Positions 34,802 through 44,477 of a stretch of DNA of 64,000 nucleotides are shown piece by piece. Within the stretch, counting starts at the first letter, position 1, and each line of letters begins with the position of its first letter. Position numbers and translations under genes: made by a program. This stretch comes from Pseudorhizobium flavum (lineage in GTDB: Bacteria > Pseudomonadota > Alphaproteobacteria > Rhizobiales > Rhizobiaceae): contig NZ_LR723670.1 of assembly GCF_902502825.2 (NCBI RefSeq), positions 2,976,001 to 3,040,000 on the forward strand, written 5' to 3'. The notes under the pieces were generated by a model. The model saw only the letters and a program-made list of their open reading frames with translations. It was not told the DNA's origin and ran no database searches.

Positions 34802-35851
34802 ATGAGCAATCGGAAGAAGAGAGGCGCTGCGTCAACCTTGATGCCGCAGACCCGACCCTACGGCACGGAAGACGTAAAGCCGACCCTGAAGACCCTCGCC
34901 GAATTGACGGGCCTGGCGGTCACAACGGTATCGCGCGCCTTGGCCGACGCGCCGCAGATCGCGCTCGAAACCCGCCAGCGTGTGCGGCGGGTGGCAGAGG
35001 AGATCGGCTACTTCCCCGACCGGGCGGCGCAGCGGCTTCGCACCGGCCGCACCAATGTGATCAGCCTGGTGCTCGATCCACACGAGGAAATTCTCGGCTA
35101 CGCGACGTCGATGATCAACGGCCTTACCGAGGCATTGCGGGGCACGCCCTATCATCTGGTCATCACCCCGCATTTCTCAGACACGCCACCGTTGGACCCG
35201 GTCCGCTACATCATGCGCAACCGAATGGCCGACGGCATTCTCTTCACCCGCACCGAGCCGTCCGACGAACGGGTGAAGCTGCTGCTGGAACGGGGTTTTC
35301 CCTTCATCTGTCACGGCAGGACGGAACTCGCGACGCAGCATCCCTATGTGGATTTCGACAACTATGCCTTTGCCTACGAGGCTGCCCGCAAACTGATTTC
35401 CGCGGGCGCAAGGAAACTGTGTATCATCCTACCACCGGACAGGTTCACCTTCGCCCACCATATGCGGCATGGCTTCATGACGGCCGTCCGAGAAGCCGGC
35501 GTTCCCTTCGAGATCGCGGGGGACGTCACGCTCGACAGCAAGTCGGAGGAGATAAGATTGGCGATGTTTCGCCTGCTGAGCGAGACGTCGCCTCCCGACG
35601 GCTTCATCTGCGGCGGCGAGGTCTCCGCGCTCGCCACAATGGCGGCCGCCTATGACAAGGGCCTGCATCTCGGCAGCGACATCCACCTCGTTGCGAAGCA
35701 GACATCTGGCCTGTTCGACCAGATCAGGCCACGCGTCGAAACGATCTATGAGGACCTTGCTGCAGCGGGTGCGACCATGGGCCGCCTGCTGCTGCGGCGG
35801 ATCGCGGAGCAGCCGCAGGTTTCGGAACTGCAGGTGCTCCATTCGATCTGA
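34802..35851 (+). CDS. LacI-family transcriptional regulator
   Basis: A 349-residue regulator. After ~20 extra residues comes the helix-turn-helix LKTLAELTGLAVTTVSRALA with the hinge helix near AAQRLRTGRTN, then the periplasmic-binding-like sugar domain (VISLVLDPHEEILGYATSMI, CHGRTEL, FDNYAFAYEAARKLI). It is divergent from the sugar ABC operon and is its likely repressor. ATG 34802 overlaps no gene and has GGTGGAG upstream at a rather long distance. Confidence 0.93.
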   Translation: MSNRKKRGAASTLMPQTRPYGTEDVKPTLKTLAELTGLAVTTVSRALADAPQIALETRQRVRRVAEEIGYFPDRAAQRLRTGRTNVISLVLDPHEEILGYATSMINGLTEALRGTPYHLVITPHFSDTPPLDPVRYIMRNRMADGILFTRTEPSDERVKLLLERGFPFICHGRTELATQHPYVDFDNYAFAYEAARKLISAGARKLCIILPPDRFTFAHHMRHGFMTAVREAGVPFEIAGDVTLDSKSEEIRLAMFRLLSETSPPDGFICGGEVSALATMAAAYDKGLHLGSDIHLVAKQTSGLFDQIRPRVETIYEDLAAAGATMGRLLLRRIAEQPQVSELQVLHSI

Positions 35852-35863
35852 GCACCTGCAGTT
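35826..35863. terminator. strong terminator between convergent genes
   Basis: AACTGCAGGTGCTC pairs perfectly with GAGCACCTGCAGTT over a 10-base loop, followed by TTCCTTT. The left arm lies within the last codons of the LacI gene; the right arm is just before the tctA stop on the other strand. Confidence 0.85.
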
Positions 35864-35868
35864 TTCCT

Positions 35869-37374
35869 TTAGTCCTCGTCCTGAAAGACCTCATCGCGCT
35901 TCTTCCTGACGCTCGGCAGCAGCACGACGACCAGGACCGCAAGCGCAATGATGAGGAGCGTCGCGCTGATCGGCCGCGTGAAGAAGGTGGTCGGGTCGCC
36001 GCGCGACAGGATCATCGCACGCCGGAGGTTCTCCTCCAGCAACGGGCCAAGCACGAAGCCAAGCAGCAGGGGTGCCGGTTCGCACCGCAGTTTTGCCAGC
36101 ACGTAGCCGATGAACCCGAAGAAGGCGACGGCATAGAGGTCGTAGACGTTGGAGTTGACGCTGTAGACCCCAATCGAGCAGAACGCCATGATGATCGGGA
36201 ACAGCACGTAGTAAGGCACGGTCAGGAGCTTCACCCAGAGCCCCACCAGGGGCAGGTTCAGAACCACGAGCATCAGGTTGCCGATCCACATCGAGGCAAT
36301 GATGCCCCAGAACAGCGCCGGCTGCTCGGTGGCCACATTCGGACCCGGCACGATTCCCTGGATGATCATGGCGCCGATCATTAACGCCATCACGGGGTTC
36401 GCAGGGATGCCAAGCGTAAGGAGCGGAATGAACGAGGTCTGCGCGCCGGCATTGTTCGCGGATTCAGGTCCAGCCACGCCTGCGATTGCCCCCTGGCCGA
36501 ACTCCTCAGGGTTTTTCGAAACCCTCTTTTCCACCGTGTAGGAGGCGAAGGCTGCGAGGATTGCACCGCCACCTGGCAATATGCCGAGCGCCGAACCGAT
36601 TGCCGTGCCTCGCAGCACCGGCGCAACCATCTGCTTGAAGTCGTCCTTGGTCGGGAAGAGATTGGTGACCTTGGCCATCAGCAGGGACCGGGTCTTTTCG
36701 CTTTCCAAGTTGCGAAGGATTTCGGCAATGCCGAAGACACCAACCGCGACTGCCACGAAATTGAGGCCGTCGGCATATTCGCGAATGCCCAGCGTGAACC
36801 GGGGTGTGCCCGTATAGATATCCGTACCGACCAGCCCCAGCAGGAGCCCGAGCGTGACCATGGCAAGCGCCTTGATGATCGAGCCATGGGCAAGCGCCAC
36901 GGAGGAGACGAGACCCACGACCATTAGGGAAAAGTACTCGGCGGAACCGAACTGCAGGGCGATTGCCGTGAGCGGCGGCGCGAAGATCGCCACGAGGAAG
37001 GTCGAGACGCTGCCTGCGAAGAACGAGCCGAGCGCAGCGATTGCGAGTGCGACGCCCGCCCTGCCCTTTCGCGCCATCTGATAGCCGTCGATCGCCGTCA
37101 CGGCCGATGAGGATTCGCCCGGCAGGTTGATGAGGATCGCCGTCGTCGATCCGCCATACTGCGCACCGTAATAAATCCCCGCAAGCATGATCAGCGAGGA
37201 GACCGGCTCCAGCTGGAACGTGATCGGCAGCAGCATGGCAATGGTCGCCGTTGGTCCGATCCCCGGGAGGACGCCGATAAGAGTTCCGAGAAGGACACCG
37301 ATAAGGCAGAAGAACAGGTTGTTGAACGAAGTTGCGGTCGCGAACCCCAGTTCGAGATTGCTGATGAAATCCAT
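35869..37374 (-). CDS. tctA: tripartite tricarboxylate transporter, large permease
   Basis: A 501-residue membrane protein with 11-12 helices, the TctA family. Two family signatures are visible: GVLPGIGPTATIAMLLPITF near the start and PGGGAILAAFASYTVEK in the middle, plus GAVAGVAGPESANNA-like AIAGVAGPESANNAGAQTSF. It uses an ion gradient to import the ligand held by TctC. Last gene of the operon, 13 bp after tctB. Confidence 0.96.
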   Translation of the reverse strand: MDFISNLELGFATATSFNNLFFCLIGVLLGTLIGVLPGIGPTATIAMLLPITFQLEPVSSLIMLAGIYYGAQYGGSTTAILINLPGESSSAVTAIDGYQMARKGRAGVALAIAALGSFFAGSVSTFLVAIFAPPLTAIALQFGSAEYFSLMVVGLVSSVALAHGSIIKALAMVTLGLLLGLVGTDIYTGTPRFTLGIREYADGLNFVAVAVGVFGIAEILRNLESEKTRSLLMAKVTNLFPTKDDFKQMVAPVLRGTAIGSALGILPGGGAILAAFASYTVEKRVSKNPEEFGQGAIAGVAGPESANNAGAQTSFIPLLTLGIPANPVMALMIGAMIIQGIVPGPNVATEQPALFWGIIASMWIGNLMLVVLNLPLVGLWVKLLTVPYYVLFPIIMAFCSIGVYSVNSNVYDLYAVAFFGFIGYVLAKLRCEPAPLLLGFVLGPLLEENLRRAMILSRGDPTTFFTRPISATLLIIALAVLVVVLLPSVRKKRDEVFQDED

Positions 37375-37387
37375 GTCGCGTCCTCCC

Positions 37388-37849
37388 TTAGTAGCCCAGC
37401 CAGGGGCCGACCGACCGGAACGGCAGATTGAGCCCGTAGCTGAACACGAGGAAGCAGAAGATCGTCAGGCCAGCGGAAAGCAGCACGGCAGTGACCGGCG
37501 TCATACGGCTCGAAGCAAAGCACGCAATCAACGCGGTCAGGAACAGCGCCGGCACGAAGCCGAGGCCGCGGACGGTGAAGCCGAAGAAGATCGGTGCCGG
37601 CAGGATGAATAGCATGCCTCGCCACGCGATATGTCCGATGGCTTCGCCCTCGACGCGAACTGACTGAATGATGAGAATTAATCCGAATAGCGCAAGGCAG
37701 CAGGCAAGGACGAAGGGAAAGTAGCCTGGCCCCATGCGGAAGGCCGTTCCCAGGTCCAAATCATAGGACTGCATGCCGAAGAAGAGGGCGAGAGCAATAA
37801 ACAGGAGTCCGCAAATGACATTGGGGACGTCAAATCTGAAGGCTTTCAT
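37388..37849 (-). CDS. tctB: tripartite tricarboxylate transporter, small permease
   Basis: A 153-residue protein with four membrane helices and the loop GTAFRMGPGYFPFVLACCLALFG cut here to its family mark MGPGYFP. TctB proteins vary widely in sequence, so position and topology carry the call. ATG 37849 fits better than the longer frame to 37912, which runs through a GC-rich hairpin. Confidence 0.9.
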   Translation of the reverse strand: MKAFRFDVPNVICGLLFIALALFFGMQSYDLDLGTAFRMGPGYFPFVLACCLALFGLILIIQSVRVEGEAIGHIAWRGMLFILPAPIFFGFTVRGLGFVPALFLTALIACFASSRMTPVTAVLLSAGLTIFCFLVFSYGLNLPFRSVGPWLGY

Positions 37850-37869
37850 GGTCGCTCCGTTAAGAGGAG

Positions 37870-37893
37870 GCGGCGCCGGCGAGACGGCGCCGC
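37870..37893 (-). repeat. GC-rich hairpin between tctC and tctB
   Basis: GCGGCGCCG and CGGCGCCGC, 9-bp perfect stem with a 6-base loop and no T tract. Like the palindrome in the sugar operon, it follows the binding-protein gene and probably shields its message. Confidence 0.7.
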
Positions 37894-37949
37894 AAAGCCG
37901 ACCCTCGCCCACTGAAGGGAGAGAATCGGCGTCAACATGTTGACGGAGA

Positions 37950-38933
37950 TCAGTCCGCGTACTGACCGGCAGCTTCGATCACCGGCTTCCAGCGTGCAAT
38001 CTCGCTTTCGAGCTTCGCCTTCAAGGCGTCAGGCGTGCCATCCGCTTCCGGAGAAGGCTCGGTGCCGAGTTCTGCGAAGCGGGCCGCGACATTCTCGTCC
38101 TTCAGCGCAACCTGGAGAGACTTGGAAAGGCGCTCCACGGCCTCGGCGGGCGTGCCCTTCGGCGCGTAGATGCCGTGCCAGATGCCGACCTGAAAGTCCG
38201 CGAGACCGGCTTCGGCGGTCGTGGGAATATCCTTCAGCACGTCCAGGCGCTCCGGAGAGGTCACGGCATAGGCCTTGATCGTCCCTGCCTGGATCTGCTT
38301 GGTCGTGTTGGTCGTCTGGTCGCACATGATGTCGACCTGCCCGCCGAGAAGATCGGTCATGGCCGGTCCGGTGCCCTTATAGGGTACCGTTACGAGCGGC
38401 GTTTCGAGCGCGCTCATGAACAGCATGCCACACAGGTGCGATGCAGCGCCGATACCGGCGTTGGCAACGGTCACGGTATCCTTGTTGGCCTTTGCGTATT
38501 CGATGAGGCCGGCCATGTCGGTAGGCTCGAGGTCCTTGCGGGCCACGATCGTCATCGGCACTTCGGTCACCAGCCCCACGTACTCGAATGCATTGAGGGT
38601 GTCGTAGGGCAGCTTGCGGTAGAGCGTCGCGCTGGTCGCCATGCCGATGTGGTGCAGCAGCACGGTGTAGCCGTCAGCCTCGGCATTGGCGACCCGAGCC
38701 GCCCCGAGCGTCCCACCGGCACCGCCGACGTTCTCCACGATCACCTGCTGACCAAGATCCTTGGACATCGACTCCGCTACAAGACGGGCAACCGTATCGG
38801 TCGGGCCGCCTGCTGCAAACGGTACCACCATAGTGATCGTACGGTCAGGGTAGGTCTGTGCGCCGGCGCCGGCAGAGAACAGGGAAACGGCGGCAACAGC
38901 GGTCGCGCCGAGAACAGCGTTAAGTATCTTCAT
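37950..38933 (-). CDS. tctC: tripartite tricarboxylate transporter, periplasmic binding protein
   Basis: A 327-residue Bug-family binding protein; signal peptide about 1-25 ending GAGAQ. Family marks are YPDRTITMVVPFAAGGPTDT, the GGAGGTLGAARVANAEADGY loop and DQTTNTTKQI. Ligands in this family are citrate-like or other carboxylates; which one cannot be told. GGAGG lies before ATG 38933. The 211 bp upstream hold the control region below the two-component genes. Confidence 0.94.
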   Translation of the reverse strand: MKILNAVLGATAVAAVSLFSAGAGAQTYPDRTITMVVPFAAGGPTDTVARLVAESMSKDLGQQVIVENVGGAGGTLGAARVANAEADGYTVLLHHIGMATSATLYRKLPYDTLNAFEYVGLVTEVPMTIVARKDLEPTDMAGLIEYAKANKDTVTVANAGIGAASHLCGMLFMSALETPLVTVPYKGTGPAMTDLLGGQVDIMCDQTTNTTKQIQAGTIKAYAVTSPERLDVLKDIPTTAEAGLADFQVGIWHGIYAPKGTPAEAVERLSKSLQVALKDENVAARFAELGTEPSPEADGTPDALKAKLESEIARWKPVIEAAGQYAD

Positions 38934-39106
38934 GAGATTCCTCCACGATACAGTAATCAGCGGGCGCAAGTTCCTCCGTCGCCAGCCGTGATGCACCTTG
39001 TTGCCGCAATTTACCACGAGGCAATTGTTGATGATTGTTTGACGGGCGATAGAGCCTTGTCTGATCAGAGCCATGGGTGGAAAAGGAAACAAGACCGGAG
39101 AATAAC

Positions 39107-39122
39107 GGGTGGAAATCCACCC
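39107..39122 (-). terminator. hairpin after the response regulator gene
   Basis: GGGTGG, AAAT, CCACCC, extended outward by AA/TT across one mismatch. It lies 22 bp after the regulator stop and may separate the two-component genes from tctCBA. Confidence 0.45.
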
Positions 39123-39144
39123 ATTAGGACGGATCGACGAGGCG

Positions 39145-40515
39145 TCAGCTCTCGCGGTCTTCCGAGCCCGCTTGCTCTGGACTGAGCATCTTCTTGTCCA
39201 ATCCGTATTTCTGCATCTTCTCGTAAAGAGTCTTTCGCGAGATCCCGAGCATCTCATAGGCTGGTCGCAGGGCTCCGCCGTGCGCAGCAATGGCACTCGC
39301 AATAACGCTGCGCTCGAAGGCTGCGACTTTGTCGGAAAGCCTCTCGCTTCCCTCGCGGATAATCAAGGGGTCACCCGGACCTGCGTCCAGGCGTAGAACG
39401 AAGCGATCCGCGGCATTCCTTAATTCCCGAACGTTGCCGGGCCACTCCCTCTGTGCAACAGCGGATATCACATCCGGCGGCACCTCGGCATCTTCCCGGC
39501 CGTAGCGGGCCGCTGCTTCACGGACCAGTTGCAGGAACAGGAGTGGAATGTCGGCACGGCGCTGTTCCAGCGACGGGACATGAATTGTCGCCACGTTGAG
39601 ACGGTAGAGAAGGTCGGCACGGAAGCGCCCGGCAGCCACTTCCGCCTCCAGGTCGACCTTGCTGGTGGCGATGAAGCGGACGTCGAGCGGGACGACCTCA
39701 TTCGATCCAAGGCGGGTGATGACACGTTCCTGCAGGACACGAAGGAATTTCGCCTGCAAGTCGAAGGGAAGCGACCCGATCTCGTCCAGCAGGATCGTGC
39801 CGCCTCGCCCGTGCTCGAACTTGCCGAAGCGGGCGCGGATGGCACCGGGGAAGGCACCGGCCTCGTGGCCGAACAACTCGCTTTCGATCAGGTTCTCCGG
39901 CAGGGCCGCACAGTTGATGGCGATGAAGGGACGGTTTGCCCTCGGGCTGATATCGTGCAGCGCGCGGGCGACCACCTCCTTGCCGGCCCCTGTGTCGCCG
40001 ATGATCAGCGTGTCGGCATCCGTCGCTCCGATGGCCCGGATCCGGTATCGCAGATCCACCATGACCTGGGTTCGTCCGGGCAAGCGCGCCTCGAGGTCGT
40101 CTCGCTTGCCGGCAACCGCCCTCAACCGCCTGTTTTCGAGAACCAGGCCTCGTCTGTCCATCGCCCTGCGGATCACGCCGGCGAGATGCTGGGGCGTGAA
40201 GGGTTTTTCCAGGAAATCGTATGCTCCCTCCCGCATCGCCTTCACCGCCAGTTGCACATCACCATGACCCGTGACCAGGATGACGGGGATTTCGCTGTCG
40301 AGGTCGCGAATCCGATGCAGCAGCGTCATCCCGTCCGTTCCTGGCATCCGGATATCCGTAACCACAACGCCGTCGAACCCGTAGCCCATGAGCTCCAGCA
40401 CATGGTCGGCGTTGGAGAAGGTGACGACCGGCAGGCCGAAGAGTTCCAGCGCCTGCGCTGTGGAACGGCGCAACTCCTCCTCGTCGTCGACCAGAAAGAC
40501 CCGCTGCTCGCTCAT
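39145..40515 (-). CDS. sigma54-dependent response regulator, DctD/NtrC type
   Basis: A 456-residue activator. Receiver (Asp54 in VTDIRMPG), AAA+ domain (Walker A GDTGAGKE 173-180, Walker B LLDEIG near 242-247), and a Fis-type helix-turn-helix at the end (RPAYEMLGISRKTLYEKMQK). The loop that touches sigma54 normally reads GAFTGA; here it is GAFPGA (220-225). ATG 40515 overlaps the kinase stop by ATGA. Placed directly upstream of tctCBA, it probably activates that operon in response to the carboxylate. Confidence 0.93.
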   Translation of the reverse strand: MSEQRVFLVDDEEELRRSTAQALELFGLPVVTFSNADHVLELMGYGFDGVVVTDIRMPGTDGMTLLHRIRDLDSEIPVILVTGHGDVQLAVKAMREGAYDFLEKPFTPQHLAGVIRRAMDRRGLVLENRRLRAVAGKRDDLEARLPGRTQVMVDLRYRIRAIGATDADTLIIGDTGAGKEVVARALHDISPRANRPFIAINCAALPENLIESELFGHEAGAFPGAIRARFGKFEHGRGGTILLDEIGSLPFDLQAKFLRVLQERVITRLGSNEVVPLDVRFIATSKVDLEAEVAAGRFRADLLYRLNVATIHVPSLEQRRADIPLLFLQLVREAAARYGREDAEVPPDVISAVAQREWPGNVRELRNAADRFVLRLDAGPGDPLIIREGSERLSDKVAAFERSVIASAIAAHGGALRPAYEMLGISRKTLYEKMQKYGLDKKMLSPEQAGSEDRES

Positions 40516-42356
40516 TCTGCCGCCTTCAGGGCTTCGGAAGCGGCATGGAGCTCGACGCGGAAGACCGCGCCGCCGTCGGAATGATCCGACACGGTCAGGC
40601 TGCCACCGAAGTCCTTGATGATGTTGTAGGAGATCGAGAGCCCAAGCCCGAGCCCTTTGCCGACACCTTTGGTGGTGAAGAAGGGATCGAATATCCGCTC
40701 CCGTATCGCTGCCGCAACTCCCGTCCCCTGGTCCCGGACAAGGATCACGACCTTGCCCGCCTGATGATGCGCGGAGAGCTCGATCACCCTGTGCTCCTGC
40801 CCCTCCACCACGTCGGCAGCGTTGGTGATGATGTTGACGAGAACCTGTTGCAGACGAACAGCCCCTGCCCTGACCTGCGGCAGATCCGGCGGCAGGTCGA
40901 TGCGGAGCTCCGCCTTGGCGATTTTCAGGCGTGCATCGACGATCTCGCACGTATCCTTCACCACCTCACTGACGGCTATCGCACCCAGCTTCTCGTTCGG
41001 CTTGCGAGCGAAGTTGCGCAAATGCCTGCTGATCGATGCCATCCGATCGATCAGCGCCGAGATACGCCGTACATTGTCACGAGCCTCGTCGACACGGCCC
41101 AGTTCGATGAGGACGTCCGCGCTTTCTGCATAGGTCTTCGCTGCCGCAAGCGGCTGGTTGAACTCGTGCGAAAGGGCAGCCGACATCTGCCCGAGCCCGG
41201 CGAGCTTGCCCGCCTGGATCAGATCGGCCTGCGTCTGCCGAAGGCGCTGCTCCGTCAGTCGCCGCTCGGCGATCTCCTTTTCGATGCGACTGTTGACGCG
41301 GGCAAGATCGGCCGTCCGCTCCGCGACCCGCCTCTCCAGTTCATGCTTTGCCTCCGCCTGCATCTGCATCCGCTCGTTCAGCCGCGCCCGACGCTGCATG
41401 ATGATTGCCATGAAGAGTGCGGCGAGGCAGATGAACAGGAGGATCGCCACAACGGTGGTCTTGGTCTGCGCACGGACTGTACCGGTATCCATGAGCACGT
41501 TGACCGTCCACCCTGCCTCCTGCATCAGGGTCGATACCACCAGATATTCCCGCTCACCGGCCGTATCGGCAATCATGATGCTATCGTGTCCGGCATAGCT
41601 ACCGCGACGGATCGGCAATTCCCGCAGCCAGGCATCGGCATACCGGCGCGAAGCTTCGGTGCGGGCGAGACGTTCGGGCGTCAGTGGCTCGATCGCAGAG
41701 TAAAGCCATTCCGGCGAGCCGGTCATGAAGATGATGCCCTCCGGATCCGACACGAAGATACGGCTGTCACCGCCGGTCCAAGAACGTTCTATGCCATCGA
41801 TATCGACCTTGAAGACGATGACGCCGAGCACGGCACCGGCCACCTTGATAGGCGAACCGAAATAATAGCCCCTCTTCAGCGACGTGGTACCCAAAGCATA
41901 GAAGCGAGACTGCTTGCCGTTGGCGGCGTCCTGGAAATAGGGCCGGTAGCTGAAATTCTCGCCGACAAAGCTCAGCGGACTGTCATAATTGCTCGCGGCG
42001 ATCGTATCGCCGTCCGGGGTCATCACATAGATGTCGGAGGACGTGAGAAGGGTGTTGATCTCCTTCAGGTACCGGTTGGTCCGTTCCCGCAGTTGCTCGT
42101 CATGCGGCTTCTGCACCAGCTCCTCGACCAGAGCCTGATCGGCGATGAGCGCAGGCAGCGCTTCGTAACGCTTCAGGTGACCTTCAAGTGCCGAGACCGC
42201 CAGACGAAGCGTCGTGCCGGCTTGGGCAGCCGTTTCGTCCATGTACCGGCGCGCGACGATCTCGCCGCCGCCGAATATCACGCCGAGACTGAGTGCGACG
42301 AAAACTAGGGACAGGATGGCGGTACGACGACGCAAGACAGCAGTTCCCCCGGACAA
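40512..42356 (-). CDS. membrane sensor histidine kinase, DctB type
   Basis: A 614-residue kinase. Two membrane helices (about 12-33 and 303-323) enclose a ~270-residue double-Cache sensor (DSIMIADTAGEREYLV) that in DctB binds C4-dicarboxylates. A long coiled coil leads to ALSHEFNQPLAAAKTYAE (phospho-acceptor His) and an HATPase with DQGTGVAAAIRERIFDPFFT. The start is TTG at 42356, or TTG at 42335 which has the better GGGGGA site. Coupled to the regulator gene. Confidence 0.92.
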   Translation of the reverse strand: MSGGTAVLRRRTAILSLVFVALSLGVIFGGGEIVARRYMDETAAQAGTTLRLAVSALEGHLKRYEALPALIADQALVEELVQKPHDEQLRERTNRYLKEINTLLTSSDIYVMTPDGDTIAASNYDSPLSFVGENFSYRPYFQDAANGKQSRFYALGTTSLKRGYYFGSPIKVAGAVLGVIVFKVDIDGIERSWTGGDSRIFVSDPEGIIFMTGSPEWLYSAIEPLTPERLARTEASRRYADAWLRELPIRRGSYAGHDSIMIADTAGEREYLVVSTLMQEAGWTVNVLMDTGTVRAQTKTTVVAILLFICLAALFMAIIMQRRARLNERMQMQAEAKHELERRVAERTADLARVNSRIEKEIAERRLTEQRLRQTQADLIQAGKLAGLGQMSAALSHEFNQPLAAAKTYAESADVLIELGRVDEARDNVRRISALIDRMASISRHLRNFARKPNEKLGAIAVSEVVKDTCEIVDARLKIAKAELRIDLPPDLPQVRAGAVRLQQVLVNIITNAADVVEGQEHRVIELSAHHQAGKVVILVRDQGTGVAAAIRERIFDPFFTTKGVGKGLGLGLSISYNIIKDFGGSLTVSDHSDGGAVFRVELHAASEALKAAE

Positions 42357-42537
42357 CGACTTGTCATCATAGAGAATACCGCGCCGGTTTCCATACGCTT
42401 CGGCAGAGTCAACAAGCCATCCCGGTCGGGATCAAGGATCGCGGCGGCGCTTTCCGCTTGACTAATCTTGTGGTCGTGCTTGCATCACATGACCGCCTCG
42501 ATGAGCATTAGAGACATCGTTCGAAGAAAGGCGCCTA

Positions 42538-43014
42538 ATGATTTATCTGCTTGCATTGCTGATGGGTATGATCGCCGGATTGCGCGCCATGACCGCGCCT
42601 GCGGCGGCAAGCTGGGGAGCCTATTTCGGTTTCATAGGATTGACAGGCACCTGGATGGCCTTCCTGGGCTCGATCTGGGCTGCCTTGATCCTGACTATAC
42701 TCGCCGTCGCCGAACTGGTGGCAGATCAGCTTCCCGCCACACCAAGCCGAACCGTTCCAATTCAGTTCGCAACCAGGGTCATCATGGGAGCCGTCGCTGG
42801 CGCGGCGATCGGCGCAGGCTTCGGGCAATGGACGGGCGGCCTTGCAGCCGGAGCAGTAGGCGCTGTCGCCGGAACATTGGGCGGCGCGGCCTTCCGGTCC
42901 GTAATGGCCAAGGCGTTCCGGCGCGATGCGCCCGCGGCATTCATCGAGGACGCGATTGCGATCGTCGGCGCTTGGTTGATCATCAACGCACTCACCGTGT
43001 TTGCAGCCTCATGA
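42538..43014 (+). CDS. DUF4126 membrane protein
   Basis: A 158-residue protein with about four membrane helices and a Gly/Ala-rich centre (GAVAGAAIGAGFGQWTGG), matching DUF4126. The role of the family is not known. GAAGAAAGG precedes ATG 42538. It overlaps the next gene by ATGA, so the two are translationally coupled; that pairing with a flavin disulfide oxidoreductase hints at a membrane redox or metal role. Confidence 0.8.
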   Translation: MIYLLALLMGMIAGLRAMTAPAAASWGAYFGFIGLTGTWMAFLGSIWAALILTILAVAELVADQLPATPSRTVPIQFATRVIMGAVAGAAIGAGFGQWTGGLAAGAVGAVAGTLGGAAFRSVMAKAFRRDAPAAFIEDAIAIVGAWLIINALTVFAAS

Positions 43015-44384
43015 AGGATTTCGATGCCATCATCGTCGGCACCGGTCAGGCGGGCCCGCCGCTCGCGGGACGATTGACGGCGGCGGGAATGTCCGTTGCA
43101 ATCATCGAACGCAAGCATGTGGGTGGCACATGCGTCAACACCGGCTGCATGCCGACCAAGGCGCTCGTTGCCAGCGCCTACGCTGCCCACCTGACGCGCC
43201 GCGCGTCCGATTTCGGCATTGAACTGGAAGGTGTGCCGACGGTGGACATGCCGAAGGTCATGGCGCGCTCTCACCAGGTGACGCTGAACGCGCGAAAGAA
43301 CAATCGCGATTGGCTGCAATCGATGGAGAAATGCAGGCTGATCGAAGGCCATGCACGCTTCGAGTCCCGCCACGTCATACGGGTGGGCGAGGAGCTTCTG
43401 CGGGCGCCGCGGATATTCCTGAACGTCGGCGGCCGGGCCGCCATTCCCGATTTTCCCGGTGTCGATCAGGTGCCCTATCTGACCAACAGCAGCATCGTCC
43501 TGCTGGAGCGGGTGCCCCGCCACCTCGTCATCGTCGGCGGCAGCTATATTGGGCTGGAGTTTGCGCAGATGTACCGCCGGTTCGGCGCTGAGGTCACTGT
43601 GATCGAGAAAGGCGAGCGCCTCATCGGTCGGGAGGATCACGACGTCTCCGACGCTATACGCGAGATCCTGGAGGCGGAGGGCATCCAGGTACGGATCGGG
43701 GCCGAATGCATTCGACTGGAGCCTCATCCGGATGGCGTTGCCGTCGGCGTGGATTGCAGTGAAGGCGCACCGACCATCATCGGATCGGACGTGCTTATGG
43801 CGACGGGCCGGCGACCCAACACAGATGACCTCGGCCTCGACACGGCAGGGGTGGAAGTCGACGACCACGGCTATATCAAGATTGGCGACGACCTCGCAAC
43901 GACGGCCGAAGGCATCTGGGCTCTGGGCGACTGCAACGGCAAAGGCGCCTTCACCCACACCGCCTACAACGACTTCGAAATCGTCGCTGCCAATCTCCTC
44001 GATGGGGAAGACCGGCGTGTCTCGGACCGTATCCTGGGTTATGCACTTTATATCGACCCGCCCCTGGGGCGCGTGGGGATGACCGAAGCTCAAGCATTGA
44101 AGGCGGGAAAGAAGGTCCTTGTTGGCAGGCGTCCGATGAGCCGCGTGGGGCGAGCGATCGAGAAGGGAGAGACGCAGGGCTTCATGAAGATTGTCGCTGA
44201 CGCCGACACCAGGCAGATCCTTGGAGCCGCCATCCTTGGCACCGGCGGGGACGAAGCGATCCACGGCGTCCTGGACATCATGAACGCGGGAGCCACCGTC
44301 GATGCGCTTCGTTGGGCCGTACCAATCCATCCGACGGTATCCGAGCTCTGGCCGACGGTGATTTCGGAGATGTCACCGCCTTAA
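43011..44384 (+). CDS. mercuric-reductase-like FAD disulfide oxidoreductase
   Basis: A 457-residue class I pyridine nucleotide disulfide oxidoreductase. FAD-binding IIVGTGQAGPPLAGRL, redox pair in GGTCVNTGCMPTKAL (Cys-x4-Cys), NAD(P) site IVGGSYIGLEFAQMY and the C-terminal dimer motif HPTVSELWP with the catalytic His. It lacks the N-terminal metal-binding domain and C-terminal Cys pair of MerA and the usual lipoamide context, so the substrate is open. The frame upstream to 42468 is a shadow of the DUF4126 gene. Confidence 0.9.
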   Translation: MKDFDAIIVGTGQAGPPLAGRLTAAGMSVAIIERKHVGGTCVNTGCMPTKALVASAYAAHLTRRASDFGIELEGVPTVDMPKVMARSHQVTLNARKNNRDWLQSMEKCRLIEGHARFESRHVIRVGEELLRAPRIFLNVGGRAAIPDFPGVDQVPYLTNSSIVLLERVPRHLVIVGGSYIGLEFAQMYRRFGAEVTVIEKGERLIGREDHDVSDAIREILEAEGIQVRIGAECIRLEPHPDGVAVGVDCSEGAPTIIGSDVLMATGRRPNTDDLGLDTAGVEVDDHGYIKIGDDLATTAEGIWALGDCNGKGAFTHTAYNDFEIVAANLLDGEDRRVSDRILGYALYIDPPLGRVGMTEAQALKAGKKVLVGRRPMSRVGRAIEKGETQGFMKIVADADTRQILGAAILGTGGDEAIHGVLDIMNAGATVDALRWAVPIHPTVSELWPTVISEMSPP

Positions 44385-44477
44385 GCTTCCGTTCACCGTT
44401 TCCGCCTTTTGCAGATCATTCTTAACTCGGATTGCAGGCGTTTCCGCTAGGTTCTCGGCGCGAGAAGGTGGCCGGAT

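Noticed and set aside
38934..39144. Sigma54 promoter upstream of tctC
   Set aside because: No GG-N10-GC pair with good flanks was found; only an inverted TTGCC/GGCAA pair that might bind the regulator.
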